The position numbers were made by a program, and so were the translations under genes. This document shows, piece by piece, positions 25,137 to 34,955 of a stretch of 64,000 bases of DNA. The notes below the pieces were generated by a model. The model saw only the letters and a list, made by a program, of their open reading frames with translations, did not search any database and was not told the DNA's origin. Origin of the DNA: Solibacteraceae bacterium (GTDB lineage Bacteria; Acidobacteriota; Terriglobia; Bryobacterales; Bryobacteraceae); NCBI GenBank assembly GCA_026984795.1, contig JALSRK010000045.1, positions 1-64,000 on the forward strand. Direction: 5' to 3'. Positions within the stretch are counted from its first letter, which is position 1, and the number at the start of each line of letters is the position of its first letter.

Positions 25137-25757
25137 ATGCGTTCCACCCTGCTCGTTCTCTCCCTGTTCGCAGCCGTCGCCTGGGCGCAGGACCGCCCGG
25201 GACTCTTCTTCCGCGAGGACTGGAAAGAGATCCCCCCGGAGACTCCCATCAGCCAGAAGCACGTGGCCAACCCGGACCTGATCCTCACGCTCCACGGCCC
25301 GGGCGCCTCCGGTCTCAAAAAGAGCCATCACGACAAGCCGGCCGACGATCCCTATTACCTCTGGTCCGGCCAGGCCGAAGGCAACTGGGCTATGAGCCTG
25401 CGGCACCGGACGATGGACGCCGACCTCACCGGGCTGGCCAAGATCCGCTGGCGGACCAAGCAGGCCGGCTTCCGCGAGCTGCGCATCATCCTGAAACTGG
25501 CCGACGGGACCTGGCTGGTGAGCGACCAGTCGGATCCGCCTTCGACGGATTGGCGCATCCGCGAGTTCAACATCGGTGACATCCGCTGGCGGGAGCTGGA
25601 TATCGAGAAGGTCGTCGAAGGCCGCTGGGTCGAGAACCCGGATCTCAGCCGGGTGCGGGAGATCGGCGTAACGGACCTGATGCGCGGCGGCGGTAGCTTC
25701 GCCTGCTCGCGCCTGGACTGGATCGAAGTCTACGCCCGGGGGGTCAAACGCCGGTGA
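25137..25757 (+). CDS. Secreted protein of unknown function, beta-sandwich-like
   Basis: A 206-residue protein with a clear signal peptide ([17 protein letters not shown], cleavage before Q). The mature part alternates short hydrophobic and charged stretches with many Trp and Tyr ([34 protein letters not shown]), typical of a jelly-roll or carbohydrate-binding fold. I recognise no named family. ATG 25137 is taken over ATG 25119 because it starts the signal peptide and follows the TACAAT hexamer. It is convergent with a sugar-nucleotide epimerase. A role in glycan binding is speculation. Confidence 0.65.
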   Translation: MRSTLLVLSLFAAVAWAQDRPGLFFREDWKEIPPETPISQKHVANPDLILTLHGPGASGLKKSHHDKPADDPYYLWSGQAEGNWAMSLRHRTMDADLTGLAKIRWRTKQAGFRELRIILKLADGTWLVSDQSDPPSTDWRIREFNIGDIRWRELDIEKVVEGRWVENPDLSRVREIGVTDLMRGGGSFACSRLDWIEVYARGVKRR

Positions 25758-25769
25758 GCCGCCGCAGCG

Positions 25770-26713
<944 letters not shown>

Positions 26714-26717
<4 letters not shown>

Positions 26718-27565
26718 AGGCCGAGTTTCGCAATCTCCCGGTTCAGGTGCGCGATCGCCTCGCGGGCGATCGTCTCAGGCTCTGGCGAGAAGTCGAAGAC
26801 CTCGGTCGAGACCCAGCCGGGGAAGTTCCGCCGGGCCAGCACCTCGAGGACCGGCTTGAAGTCGTAGTCGCCGGCGCCCGGATAGCGGCCGTCCATCTCG
26901 TTGACATGGACGTGGCGGATGTAGTCGAAGTAGCGGTCCACCAGGACGGCGTGGGGCTCGGTTTCTTCCACCGCGTTGTGGGTGTCGAACATGGTCTGGA
27001 TGGCCGGATGGTTGATCTGCCTGACGATCTCGACCGCCTCTTCCAGGCTCAGCAGAACGTCGCACTGGTCGGAAGGCAGAGCCTCGGGGAGCACCGTTAC
27101 ACGGCGCTCGGCGGCGTGCGGCGCTACAGACGCCAGCCCGTCGATGAAACGTTTCGTCGCTTCTGCCCGGCTGGAGCCGCCGGTGGCGCAGCGCTGTTGG
27201 GGCGAGCCGAAGACCATGACGCCGCAGTCTTCGCGGTCGCCGGCCAGGTCGGCGCAGAGGTCGATCAGGGCGTGAACGTGGTCCCAGCTCCGCTTCCGCA
27301 ACTCCTCGTCCGGGGTCGTCACGTGCAGGCCTTTGGGAGCGGCCATCAGCCAGTGCAGCCCGACGAAGTAGAGGCCTTCACCAGCCATGATCTCGCGGTA
27401 CTCTCGCCTTTGGGCGGCCGGAATCCGGGGCGGATCTTCGGCCAGGGTGAAGGGTGCGATCTCGATGCCCTGATAGCCGAAACCCCGCATGGACCGGCAC
27501 ATGTCGGCGAGCTTCCAGCCCTGATAGACCTCGTTGCACAGCGAGAGCTTGAACTGGTAGCCCAT
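26714..27565 (-). CDS. Sugar phosphate isomerase/epimerase (xylose isomerase-like TIM barrel)
   Basis: A 283-residue TIM-barrel protein of the AP endonuclease 2 / xylose isomerase-like family. Metal-ligand and active-site candidates are visible in GYQGIEIAPF, LPEALPSDQCD, MFDTHNAV, HVHVNEMDGR and WVSTEVFDF. Such proteins epimerise or isomerise sugars or inosose, using a divalent metal. Exact substrate unknown. It is the first gene of a two-gene unit with the epimerase. TACACT ends 9 nt before its ATG. Confidence 0.82.
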
Positions 27566-27880
27566 GAGTTCTCCAGTGTATCAAGCCTCTTCCCGGTACT
27601 GCCCCGGGGACGCGTCGAGGTTCGGAGGGGCCCGCGCGGCGCGCTGCCCGGAGGCGGGAGTCACACGCGATCGGAGAAATCTTTCCCGTTGCGTTTCAGT
27701 CGATTGCGCGCGACGCCAGCGGTAGCCGTTGCCGCGGCTCCTCTATCCTGGTGGCCGGGAAGGGAATTCGATCCTGCCTTGCGCGAATGCGCGACTCTTC
27801 TGAATCCTCTGGACCCTTCTCTGTCGTCCTGCCCGCTCCATTCCAGAGAGCGATCCTGTCCCAGCCGGTCGAATTCCCTC
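27566..27880. other. Gene-free stretch, nothing recognised
   Basis: About 315 nt between the isomerase start and the dehydratase stop. Apart from the -10 hexamer at 27575-27580 I see no gene. A segment near 27740-27775 resembles a tRNA T-arm and acceptor end but does not fold into a tRNA. Confidence 0.5.
27575..27580 (-). promoter_or_regulatory. -10 hexamer (TACACT) 9 nt before a start codon
   Basis: On the minus strand TACACT is followed by GGAGAACTC and then ATG (27565): the same 9-nt spacing as at 17273, 25137, 28807 and 46038. The spacer also contains GGAG, so a very short leader with a ribosome-binding site is possible. Confidence 0.45.
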
Positions 27881-28807
27881 TCAACTTCTCCCCGCCGGCG
27901 CATCCAAGAAGTCTTGCCAGCTCTGAATGATCCGCCCGAGCTCCGCCAGGTCCGCCGGATCGAACTCCGGCAGCGGCGGCCGGGGTGGCCCCGCCGGGCG
28001 TCCAATGAGTTCCCGCGCCTTCTTCATCACCGCGACTTCGTAGCCGGTGCGCCGCGTCCGCAATTCGAAGAGCGGGTGTACGTACCGCTCGAGAATCCGG
28101 CCGAGGCGGTCCAATTCACCCCGCACGGCCGCCTCGCCCCAGTGGAGCGCCAGTCTGGGGGCGACCGCGGAAATGCTCGAAGTGAACGCGCGGATGCCAA
28201 TAGCGCGGTAGGCGGCGGCGCAGTCGTCACCCGCCCCGCCGATCCATACCAGCCGGTCTCCCAGCTTTCCCATGATTCGCTGCAGCCGCCGTGCGTCGGC
28301 CTGGCCGTCCTTCCAAAGCTGGAGCGTGGGAACCGCCTCGGCCAGGCGGGCGGCCTGCGCCGGGGTGAATGAGGCCCATCCCCGGCTGTAGAGGCACAGC
28401 GGCAGTCCCGTGGCCGCTCCAATGTTGCGGTAGTACCCAAGCAGGCCCTCGAACGGGGCGTTCGGGTAATAAGGGGGCAGAACCAGCAGCGCTGCGGCGC
28501 CGGCGGCTTCCATTCTCCGGGCCGTCTCGGCGGCGACGGCGGCGTTGCATCCGACGCAGCCGATCACCGGTTTCCTTCCGGCGGCGGCCTTCACCGCGAT
28601 GCGCGCCATCTCCACCGCCTCGCCGGGCGACAGCGAATAGGCCTCGGAGATTCCCGCCGGCACGTTGATGGCGCAGAACCCGTAGCTCGACAGCCAGTCC
28701 ACGTCCCGCTCGAGGGCAGCGAGATCGAGGGAGAAATCCGCCCGGAACGGCGCCAGCGGAAAGCCGATGATACCTTGGAGGGATTCGGCATCCGGTTGCC
28801 CGCTCAT
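27881..28807 (-). CDS. DapA-family lyase, 5-dehydro-4-deoxyglucarate dehydratase-like
   Basis: A 308-residue DHDPS-family TIM barrel. The Schiff-base Lys is in LQLWKDGQADARR and the Tyr in CLYSRGWASF (KdgD-type YNR-like). The opening GIIGFPLAPFRADFSLDL and the C-terminal LRTRRTGYEVAVMKKARELI resemble 5-dehydro-4-deoxyglucarate dehydratases more than dihydrodipicolinate synthase. It would dehydrate and decarboxylate a sugar acid to alpha-ketoglutarate semialdehyde. ATG 28807 is chosen because TATAGA ends 9 nt upstream and it starts the conserved region. Substrate assignment is moderate. Confidence 0.75.
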   Translation of the reverse strand: MSGQPDAESLQGIIGFPLAPFRADFSLDLAALERDVDWLSSYGFCAINVPAGISEAYSLSPGEAVEMARIAVKAAAGRKPVIGCVGCNAAVAAETARRMEAAGAAALLVLPPYYPNAPFEGLLGYYRNIGAATGLPLCLYSRGWASFTPAQAARLAEAVPTLQLWKDGQADARRLQRIMGKLGDRLVWIGGAGDDCAAAYRAIGIRAFTSSISAVAPRLALHWGEAAVRGELDRLGRILERYVHPLFELRTRRTGYEVAVMKKARELIGRPAGPPRPPLPEFDPADLAELGRIIQSWQDFLDAPAGRS

Positions 28808-28816
28808 GAGGAGTAG

Positions 28817-28822
28817 TCTATA
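28817..28822 (-). promoter_or_regulatory. -10 hexamer (TATAGA) 9 nt before a start codon
   Basis: TATAGA on the minus strand is followed by CTACTCCTC and ATG 28807. No Shine-Dalgarno sequence is present in the 9-nt interval, which supports a leaderless transcript. Confidence 0.45.
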
Positions 28823-28966
28823 TCGCCCGGGGCGCCGCTGAGCCTCCGGCATCGCGCGGCGCCGGTATTGCAGGGCCTTGAAGCGCATCGCTCATTTCGC
28901 CGTTTACGCTGGACGTGACATGCGTCATAATGGGTCTACTTGAAATTCTCCAGGAGGAGGGATATT

Positions 28967-29608
28967 GTGTCCGTTATGCTCACCGCGCCTGTTCTGAGGC
29001 GCCTGCTCGTCGTGGTGCTCAGCATCGCGGTCGCGTCGCCGCCGTTGTGGGCCCGCGCCCAGCAGCAGGCGGCGCCGAAGAAGCTCAAGATCGTCATCCT
29101 CGAAGGCGAAGGCGCTATCAACAACATCCGCCAGCGCACCGCCCGGGAGCCGATCGTCCAGGTGGTGGACGAGAACAATCGCCCGGTGGCCGGCGCCACC
29201 GTCATGTTCCTGCTTCCGGAAAGCGGTCCTGGCGGGACGTTCCCCAACGGCGCCAGAAGCCTGGTAGTGACCACTGACAGCCAGGGGAAGGCGGTAGCCA
29301 AGGGTTTCCGGGCCAATGCTGAGACAGGAAAGTTCCAGATCCAAGTCGAGGCGACCTACCGCGACCTCGTGGCGCAGACCACCATCAATCAGGCCAACGC
29401 CGTGCTCACCGCCGGCGCCGCGGCCGGCGCCGCCGGGGGGATTTCCGGCAAGGTGATCGCGATCCTGGCCATCGCCGGCGCCGCCGTGGCCGGCGGCGTG
29501 ATCGCCGCGACTTCCGGCGGCAACGGGGGTGGCGGTACGACGCCGCCCGTGCAACGCACCATCATCACCCCAGGAACGCCTTCAGTGCAGCCGCCGGGCA
29601 ACCCGTAA
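28967..29608 (+). CDS. Secreted Ig-like protein with C-terminal membrane segment
   Basis: A 213-residue protein. GTG 28967 is chosen because AGGAGGAGG (28952-28960) lies 6 nt upstream; ATG 28976 is an alternative. A signal peptide (about residues 12-32) precedes a Big/invasin-like beta domain: EPIVQVVDENNRPVAGATV, then VVTTDSQGKAVAKGF. After an Ala/Gly linker comes a hydrophobic segment (GKVIAILAIAGAAVAGGVIA, about 158-178) and a Gly/Pro-rich tail. It is the first of three consecutive secreted proteins. Function unknown; surface or envelope exposure is inferred. Confidence 0.7.
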   Translation: MSVMLTAPVLRRLLVVVLSIAVASPPLWARAQQQAAPKKLKIVILEGEGAINNIRQRTAREPIVQVVDENNRPVAGATVMFLLPESGPGGTFPNGARSLVVTTDSQGKAVAKGFRANAETGKFQIQVEATYRDLVAQTTINQANAVLTAGAAAGAAGGISGKVIAILAIAGAAVAGGVIAATSGGNGGGGTTPPVQRTIITPGTPSVQPPGNP

Positions 29609-29647
29609 GGCCGCCGCCCCCGTACTGGCTTGGTCGAGGAGGTCCTC

Positions 29648-30730
29648 ATGAGAACGCCAATTGTTGCTGCCCTGCCGTTCGTTCTGTGCGCCACGGTTAC
29701 GGTTCTCTCCGGACCGGCGTTCAGCCAGCAACCGGTCACTCCCGGCGGCGCCGGTCGTGCGCTCCGCCAGGATGTTTTCCCGGACAGCCGCCGGGACGTT
29801 CCGAGCGCTCGGAGCGTCCGCGGGCCGATTCTCGGTTTCGCTGTCGATGATGCCGATGGGGTGCGGCTGATCCGCGGCATGCCGGGCGCTGCGTCGTTCA
29901 GCGCCCCGGTCGCCTCCGTCCGCGGCCTCGCCGCCTGGGCCGTTTCTTCTGAGCGAGGTTACATCCTGGGGGTCCCCGACCGCGCCGGGCGACTCGTGCT
30001 CTTGCGCAATCTGGACGCCCTGCCCGAGAGGGTGGAGCTCCCGGCCGATGCAGGCCCGGGGACGCTCATTGCCTTGAGCCCACTGGGTTCGGCCGCGGCG
30101 GTCTTCGACGCCGCTGGCAACCGCCTCATCGTTTTCGGCGGCCTGCCCGATCATCCATTTCCGCGCTGGCGCCTGGCCACGGACGCGCTGCCCGGCCCGA
30201 TTCAAGCTTTGGCGGTCGCCGATGAAGGCGGCGCCGTTCTGGCCGCCGCCGGAAAGGCCCTCGTCCGCCTTCGGCCCGCGGCGGCTTGGGAGTTCGTAGC
30301 GCCGCTGGCCGGTTCTGCGCGATTGGCGTTCGTCCCAGGCCGGGACGAGGCCGTCTATCTCGACGGAGTCGCCCTGGAGGCTGCTTTAGTTCGTTTCACC
30401 GCTTCGGGAGTTTCATTGGAGCCTCTGTTCGGCGGCAGGGATGGGTTGCGGGAGCCGGTGGCGGTCGCTGTCGGCTCTGATGCGCGCATCGTCTACGTTG
30501 CGGACGCCGCCTTGCCGGGGGTCTATGCCTTCGACCTCCGCTCACACATTCTCTCTACTGTCCGGAGCCCCCACGAACCGGTAACGCTGGCCCGTTTGCG
30601 CGGCGCCCGGCTGTTTCGATTGACAACCGGCGCTTCGGGGCCGGTCTATCTCTACGACGGGAGCCGAGGGGCGCCCCACGTGGCCTTCATTCCGGCGGCC
30701 GTCGACGCCATTGGCGGGGGTGAGAAATGA
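29648..30730 (+). CDS. Secreted propeller-like protein of unknown function
   Basis: A 360-residue protein with a signal peptide (MRTPIVAALPFVLCATVTVL...FSQ). GAGGAGG lies just before ATG 29648. Repeated segments such as GPILGFAVDDADGVRLIRG, GTLIALSPLGSAAAVFDAA and RIVYVADAALPGVYAFDL suggest beta-propeller blades, but no named family is evident. Its stop overlaps the next ATG (30727), so it is translationally coupled to the He_PIG protein. It probably acts with the proteins on either side. Confidence 0.65.
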   Translation: MRTPIVAALPFVLCATVTVLSGPAFSQQPVTPGGAGRALRQDVFPDSRRDVPSARSVRGPILGFAVDDADGVRLIRGMPGAASFSAPVASVRGLAAWAVSSERGYILGVPDRAGRLVLLRNLDALPERVELPADAGPGTLIALSPLGSAAAVFDAAGNRLIVFGGLPDHPFPRWRLATDALPGPIQALAVADEGGAVLAAAGKALVRLRPAAAWEFVAPLAGSARLAFVPGRDEAVYLDGVALEAALVRFTASGVSLEPLFGGRDGLREPVAVAVGSDARIVYVADAALPGVYAFDLRSHILSTVRSPHEPVTLARLRGARLFRLTTGASGPVYLYDGSRGAPHVAFIPAAVDAIGGGEK

Positions 30731-33111
30731 GACGGCTCACCGCAGTTGTTTCTCTGGCGTGCCTTTTTCTGCTGCTGCCGGCGGCGGGACTGGCCCAGAC
30801 GCCGGTGATCAGGCAAATTATCCCGGACCACGGGATCGCCGGCTGGCCGGACACGGAGCTGCGGATCATCGGCACCGGATTCATCCCGACATCTGGGGGG
30901 ACTCCACCCAAGACGGTGGTCTACTGGTGGGTTGGACCCAGCCTAGACCAAATCAGCCCGTCCTCCGTCACCGAGACAGAGATCCGGGTGATCGTTCCTG
31001 CCTTTCACTTTTCAGAAGTGGACACGGTACAGATCTCCGTGTTCAACAACCCGGTCGAACAGGAATCCAATCGGGTCCCCTTCGAGATCCGTCCGCCGGA
31101 CCTGAAGATCATCACCGATTCGCCGCTGCCCACCGGCGTGGTCAACGATCCGTACCTGGTTACGCTGGAGGCCGCTGACGGGATTCCCCCTTACGAGTTC
31201 CAGCCCATGTCGGCGCCGCCGCCGGGCCTGACGCTCTTCCAGGACGGCCTGCTTACCGGGAGCCCTACTCAGGCGGGCTCGTACCAGTTCGGCGTCCGGG
31301 TGATCGACGCCCAGCAGAATGAGGCGACGAAGACGTTCGACATCCTCATCAACCCGCCGTTGGACATCACCACCCCGTCCACCCTCCCGGCGGGTACCGT
31401 AGGCCAGCCATATTCCATACAATTACAGGCCATTGGCGGCGTGCCCCCCTATACCTGGGGCCGGGTTGCCGGCGTCTTCCCGCCCGGACTGTTCATTACC
31501 GGCGGCGGGGAGATCCGCGGAACCCCATCGGAACCCGGCGCCTACCGGGTGACGGTCCGCGTCACCGACAGTGAAAACCGCACCGATTCCCAGGAATTCG
31601 AGATCACCATCAACGCGCCGGGCTCGGCGTTGCAGATCACAACGGCCTCCCCGTTGCCGGATGCGAGTCTCGGCCAGCCGTACTCGCAGACGCTCGAGGC
31701 CACCGGCGGGACGCTCCCGTATCAGTGGAGTCTGGTCGAGGGCTCGCTGCCGCCCGGTCTATCCTTCGGTCCGGACGGCGTCATCGCCGGCACGCCAACG
31801 GCCACCGGGACCTTCTCGCTACTGATCGGCGTCCAGGACGCAGCCCAGGCCACGGCGACGAAGACCTTCGTCTTGTCGGTCGTCCAGGCGCCGCTGCAGA
31901 TCACTACCGGTTCGCCCCTGCCCGGCGCCATCGTAGGCGAAGCCTATTCGGTGACGATCGAGGCCACCGGCGGTACGCCGCCCTATTCCTGGAGTCAGGC
32001 GTCCGGCGCGCTGCCGCCGGGGATCACGTTCAATCAGGACGGAACTCTGAGCGGCGCCCCGACGCAGGCTGGCTCTTACAGTTTCGGGATCGTCGTGACG
32101 GACGCCGTGGGAGAGACCGACAGCCGTACGTTCGTTCTCACGGTGGCTCCGCCGCCGCTCAGCATCGTCACCGGTTCCGCTCTTCCGGACGGAACCGTGG
32201 GGATGGCCTATTCCGTGAGTCTGGAGGCCACCGGCGGCTCGCCGCCTTACACCTGGAGCATCCTCTCCGGGGCTCTGCCCGATGGGCTCTCGATGGGCGC
32301 CGCCGGCGTCATAACCGGCAATCCCCAGGCCGCCGGAACGTTCTCATTCCAGGTGCGGGTTCGGGATACCGCCGGCGGGAGCGACGAGAAAGGCTTCACC
32401 ATCGTCGTTGGGCTGCCGCCCTTACAGTCCGACATCATCGGGCTTCCCGATGAGACCGATCCCGCTCAGCCGCAGACCGCCCAGGTCACCCTGAGCCAGC
32501 CCTACCCGACGGACATCACCGGCACGCTCACCCTCACCTTCACCCCGGACGCCACCGTGCCCGCCGACGACCCGGCGGTTCAGTTCGCTACCGGCGGCCG
32601 CACCGCTCAGTTCACCATCCTCGCCGGGATGACAACGGCGCAGTTCGGCTCGGCGAACAATATCGGCGTCCAGACGGGCAGCGTGGCCGGCCGCATCGAG
32701 GTTACGGCCCGGTTCACCGCCAACGGGGAGGACATCACCCCGGACCCGGCGCCGGTGCAGGTGATGACCGTCCGGCGAGCGGCTCCGGTGATCCAGTCGG
32801 TCCGGATCGTCCGGACCACCGGCGGCTTCGAAGTCCGCGTCGTCGGGCTCTCGAGTCCGCGCGACATGAGCCAGGCCGTGTTCCAGTTCACCGCCCGCGC
32901 CGGCGCCAACCTGGAAACCACCCAGGTGACGGTGGATCTCGGCTCCGTCTTCTCGAACTGGTACCAGGGCGAACAGTCGTTCCCCTTCGGGAGCACGTTC
33001 GAGTATGTGCAGCCGTTCACCATCCAGGGAGACAGCAACGCCGTGGCCAATGTGAGCGTGACCTTGACGAACTCGTCCGGCACATCGCAGCCGGCGAGTG
33101 CGAACTTCTGA
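30727..33111 (+). CDS. Secreted IPT/TIG plus five-repeat He_PIG adhesin-like protein
   Basis: A 794-residue protein with a signal peptide (MRRLTAVVSLACLFLLLPAAGLA). An IPT/TIG-like domain (IRQIIPDHGIAGWPDTELRI, about 27-120) is followed by five tandem putative-Ig (He_PIG) repeats of about 85 residues (about 125-560). Each has the pattern I-T-x-S-x-L-P-x-x-x-x-G-x-x-Y, GG-x-P-P-Y-x-W, PPGL and GTP-x-x-x-G-x-x. The C-terminal 230 residues are beta-rich and unassigned. These repeats are common in acidobacterial surface proteins. Binding to polysaccharide or cells is inferred. ATGA overlap with the preceding gene. Confidence 0.85.
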   Translation: MRRLTAVVSLACLFLLLPAAGLAQTPVIRQIIPDHGIAGWPDTELRIIGTGFIPTSGGTPPKTVVYWWVGPSLDQISPSSVTETEIRVIVPAFHFSEVDTVQISVFNNPVEQESNRVPFEIRPPDLKIITDSPLPTGVVNDPYLVTLEAADGIPPYEFQPMSAPPPGLTLFQDGLLTGSPTQAGSYQFGVRVIDAQQNEATKTFDILINPPLDITTPSTLPAGTVGQPYSIQLQAIGGVPPYTWGRVAGVFPPGLFITGGGEIRGTPSEPGAYRVTVRVTDSENRTDSQEFEITINAPGSALQITTASPLPDASLGQPYSQTLEATGGTLPYQWSLVEGSLPPGLSFGPDGVIAGTPTATGTFSLLIGVQDAAQATATKTFVLSVVQAPLQITTGSPLPGAIVGEAYSVTIEATGGTPPYSWSQASGALPPGITFNQDGTLSGAPTQAGSYSFGIVVTDAVGETDSRTFVLTVAPPPLSIVTGSALPDGTVGMAYSVSLEATGGSPPYTWSILSGALPDGLSMGAAGVITGNPQAAGTFSFQVRVRDTAGGSDEKGFTIVVGLPPLQSDIIGLPDETDPAQPQTAQVTLSQPYPTDITGTLTLTFTPDATVPADDPAVQFATGGRTAQFTILAGMTTAQFGSANNIGVQTGSVAGRIEVTARFTANGEDITPDPAPVQVMTVRRAAPVIQSVRIVRTTGGFEVRVVGLSSPRDMSQAVFQFTARAGANLETTQVTVDLGSVFSNWYQGEQSFPFGSTFEYVQPFTIQGDSNAVANVSVTLTNSSGTSQPASANF

Positions 33112-33129
33112 TTCAACAGCAGCAGCCCG

Positions 33130-33167
33130 CTCCCTTGCCGGCCGGTCGAAACCGGCCGGCGAGGGAG
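33130..33167. terminator. Inverted repeat between convergent genes
   Basis: CTCCCTTGCCGGCCGGT, loop CGAA, ACCGGCCGGCGAGGGAG: a 17-base-pair stem with one wobble pair. It sits between the stop of the He_PIG gene and the stop of the minus-strand gene ending at 33203, so it could terminate both. There is no T-run on either side. Confidence 0.5.
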
Positions 33168-33202
33168 TACCGAGCGGGGGGCGGACGCCCGTTGCCGGGC
33201 TG

Positions 33203-33742
33203 TCACCGGCTCTCGGCCGGCCGCGGCGTGCATCGCCGGCGGCGCAGCTTCCGGGCGGTCCACTCTTTATACGTTTGGATCTGTTTCGCGAGTTGCTTCC
33301 GGATCTCGCTGAATGTCGCTCCGGTGTCCACCCAGGGAGCTTGACACATCGACCGGGCCGTCGCCAGGCGCCACCGCGTGTCGGTGTCGAAAGCAGAAAG
33401 CCAGATGGCGATCCCGTTGAGCAGGTCGGTTTCGCTGCGGGCTTCGAGCAGTGTGCGGGTGGAGATGAAAATCCTTCCGTGCGACTCGAAAAACTCGGGG
33501 TCGTCGCTGAGGACCGGTACGATGATCAACGGTCTCCGGCTGCCGGCCAGCGGCGCCAGACGCCGTCCCAGCCGGGCCAGATAGCCGACGAGGTCCGCGT
33601 CGTGGTAAATGGGCAGCTCCTGGCCCTGGGCGTTTTCCACTCGCAGAAGCTGCCCCAGCTCTCCCCCGCACTGCATCTGAGCGGATGGCGCCACCGCCAG
33701 CCGCCCCGCAAACACGAGTGTAATGATTACCGGCGGGCTCAA
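33203..33742 (-). CDS. Secreted protein resembling the M48 peptidase N-terminal region but lacking HEXXH
   Basis: A 179-residue protein. TTG 33742 is used because GAGGG lies 5 nt upstream; a hydrophobic N-terminus follows. The segment DADLVGYLARLGRRLAPLAG, RRPLIIVPVLSDDPEFFESH and GRIFISTRTLLEARSETDLL parallels the part of M48 metalloproteases just before the zinc motif (index, prediction of 'ISTGLL..EAELAGVLAHE'). Where HEXXH should be, it reads NGIAIWLSAFDTD, so a zinc peptidase activity is not expected. TATAAT lies on the minus strand at 33769-33774, so it may have its own promoter. It closes the cytochrome cluster. Confidence 0.5.
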   Translation of the reverse strand: MSPPVIITLVFAGRLAVAPSAQMQCGGELGQLLRVENAQGQELPIYHDADLVGYLARLGRRLAPLAGSRRPLIIVPVLSDDPEFFESHGRIFISTRTLLEARSETDLLNGIAIWLSAFDTDTRWRLATARSMCQAPWVDTGATFSEIRKQLAKQIQTYKEWTARKLRRRRCTPRPAESR

Positions 33743-33768
33743 TTTTTCCCTCGTTTTCCCAATTAGGG

Positions 33769-33774
33769 ATTATA
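33769..33774 (-). promoter_or_regulatory. Consensus -10 hexamer upstream of the M48-like gene
   Basis: A perfect TATAAT on the minus strand, 26 nt before TTG 33742. No convincing -35 is seen at 16-18 nt. It suggests the last gene of the cluster can be transcribed on its own. Confidence 0.4.
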
Positions 33775-33886
33775 GGGTCTTGTGTCTTTTATCGGCCCCC
33801 GAAGATCTTTCTTGAGAGCTTGCTTGGAGGGTAGGGTCACTTACCGCACGATGTTAAGATCGATTTCCCGCCGGGGACGGTATCCG

Positions 33887-34945
33887 TCACCGGTCGCGGG
33901 CCGCCGCCTTTTCCGCCTCGAGGACGGCCGACTCGGGGAAGGTCGGGCGGAAGACCACCACCTTTCGGCTCAGCGAATCGACTACGTAGACCCGGCGATG
34001 GTGATCTACATATATGTCGTACGGCTTGTGGAACTGATCGATGCCCTCTCCGGACTGTCCGATGAGCGAGATCCTCCGGCCGTTGGAGGCGTAGACGAGC
34101 ACCGTCTCGTAATCCGGATCCCCTACGTACATCAGGCCGGTGCTACGCTCGATGCCGAACGCCGACGGCCGCCTTACCGGGCCCCAACGAAGGGCCCTCT
34201 TGCGCTTGCCCCTCGAATCGAATACTTCCACCTGCCGCGTGCCTGTATCCAACACGTAGACGTCCTTCAACCGCACGGCCAGCCGTACCGGATTTCGGAG
34301 TCCGCCCGCCTCGGACGAAGCCCCCAGCCGGCTCACCGTCTCACCCTCCTGATTGAAGACGAGGACATCGTGCCTCCCCGGGTCGGTCACGTAGACCCGG
34401 CGCAGATCGACTGAGACGGCGATATCGGACGGCGCCACCAGCTCGTGACGGTTCCGTTTCCCCAGCAGCCGGCGCAGGTACTCGCCCGTCCGGTCAAATA
34501 CGAAGATCTCTCTCAGACAAGCGTCCACGACGTAGACGCGGCCGTGCATATCCACGTCTACGCCCACTGGGCAGCGTAGCTCCACTTTGCCAGCTTTGCG
34601 AATTACCCTGTATTCGTTCGCCAGAACATGGAACATGTGCACCGCGCGGGCTCCCTCGTCGGCGATCCAGATCCGGCCCGTGTCATCGACGGCCACCGAC
34701 CGGGGGATGCGCACCGGCGAGAGATGTTCCGGGCCCCCAAACAGGAGGCGGCCGAGCCCCTTGGCGAACCGGCTCCGGGGGTTCACCCCGGCGTCGGTGC
34801 CGATCGTGAACAGGTGCTCGTAGGTGAGTTCTTGTCCGGCCGCGCCCAACGCCGAGACAAGCAAGCACGCCACTATGGCGCCGATCCGCCGCCGGCCGCC
34901 GCTTCGAGGAGAGGCCGACCGCACGATCGTTGTTGCCGTCCCCAT
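33887..34945 (-). CDS. Secreted six-bladed beta-propeller (NHL-repeat) protein C
   Basis: A 352-residue protein. A basic N-terminus and hydrophobic stretch (IGAIVACLLVSALGAAG) form the export signal. NHL-type blades are visible as repeated P-x-x-V-A-V-D-x-x-G-R-I/V-x-V-x-D: PRSVAVDDTGRIWIADEG, PVGVDVDMHGRVYVVDAC, YVDHHRRVYVVDSLSRKV. It is paralogous to the proteins at 36788-37831 and 40464-41585. It starts 10 nt after the stop of the 12-heme cytochrome. In Geobacter, propellers of this type are encoded next to filament-forming cytochromes; their role is not settled. Confidence 0.85.
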   Translation of the reverse strand: MGTATTIVRSASPRSGGRRRIGAIVACLLVSALGAAGQELTYEHLFTIGTDAGVNPRSRFAKGLGRLLFGGPEHLSPVRIPRSVAVDDTGRIWIADEGARAVHMFHVLANEYRVIRKAGKVELRCPVGVDVDMHGRVYVVDACLREIFVFDRTGEYLRRLLGKRNRHELVAPSDIAVSVDLRRVYVTDPGRHDVLVFNQEGETVSRLGASSEAGGLRNPVRLAVRLKDVYVLDTGTRQVEVFDSRGKRKRALRWGPVRRPSAFGIERSTGLMYVGDPDYETVLVYASNGRRISLIGQSGEGIDQFHKPYDIYVDHHRRVYVVDSLSRKVVVFRPTFPESAVLEAEKAAARDR

Positions 34946-34955
34946 TGCGTGCCCG

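Noticed and set aside
27740-27790. tRNA-like 3' end (minus strand, T-arm-like ATCGAAT and GGCCACCA)
   Set aside because: No matching acceptor 5' strand, D-arm or anticodon arm could be folded around it.
31100-32410. Repeated DNA within the He_PIG gene as a possible CRISPR or DNA repeat
   Set aside because: The repetition is at protein level, with about 85-residue period and diverged codons. There are no short identical direct repeats with unique spacers. No CRISPR array was seen anywhere in the window.
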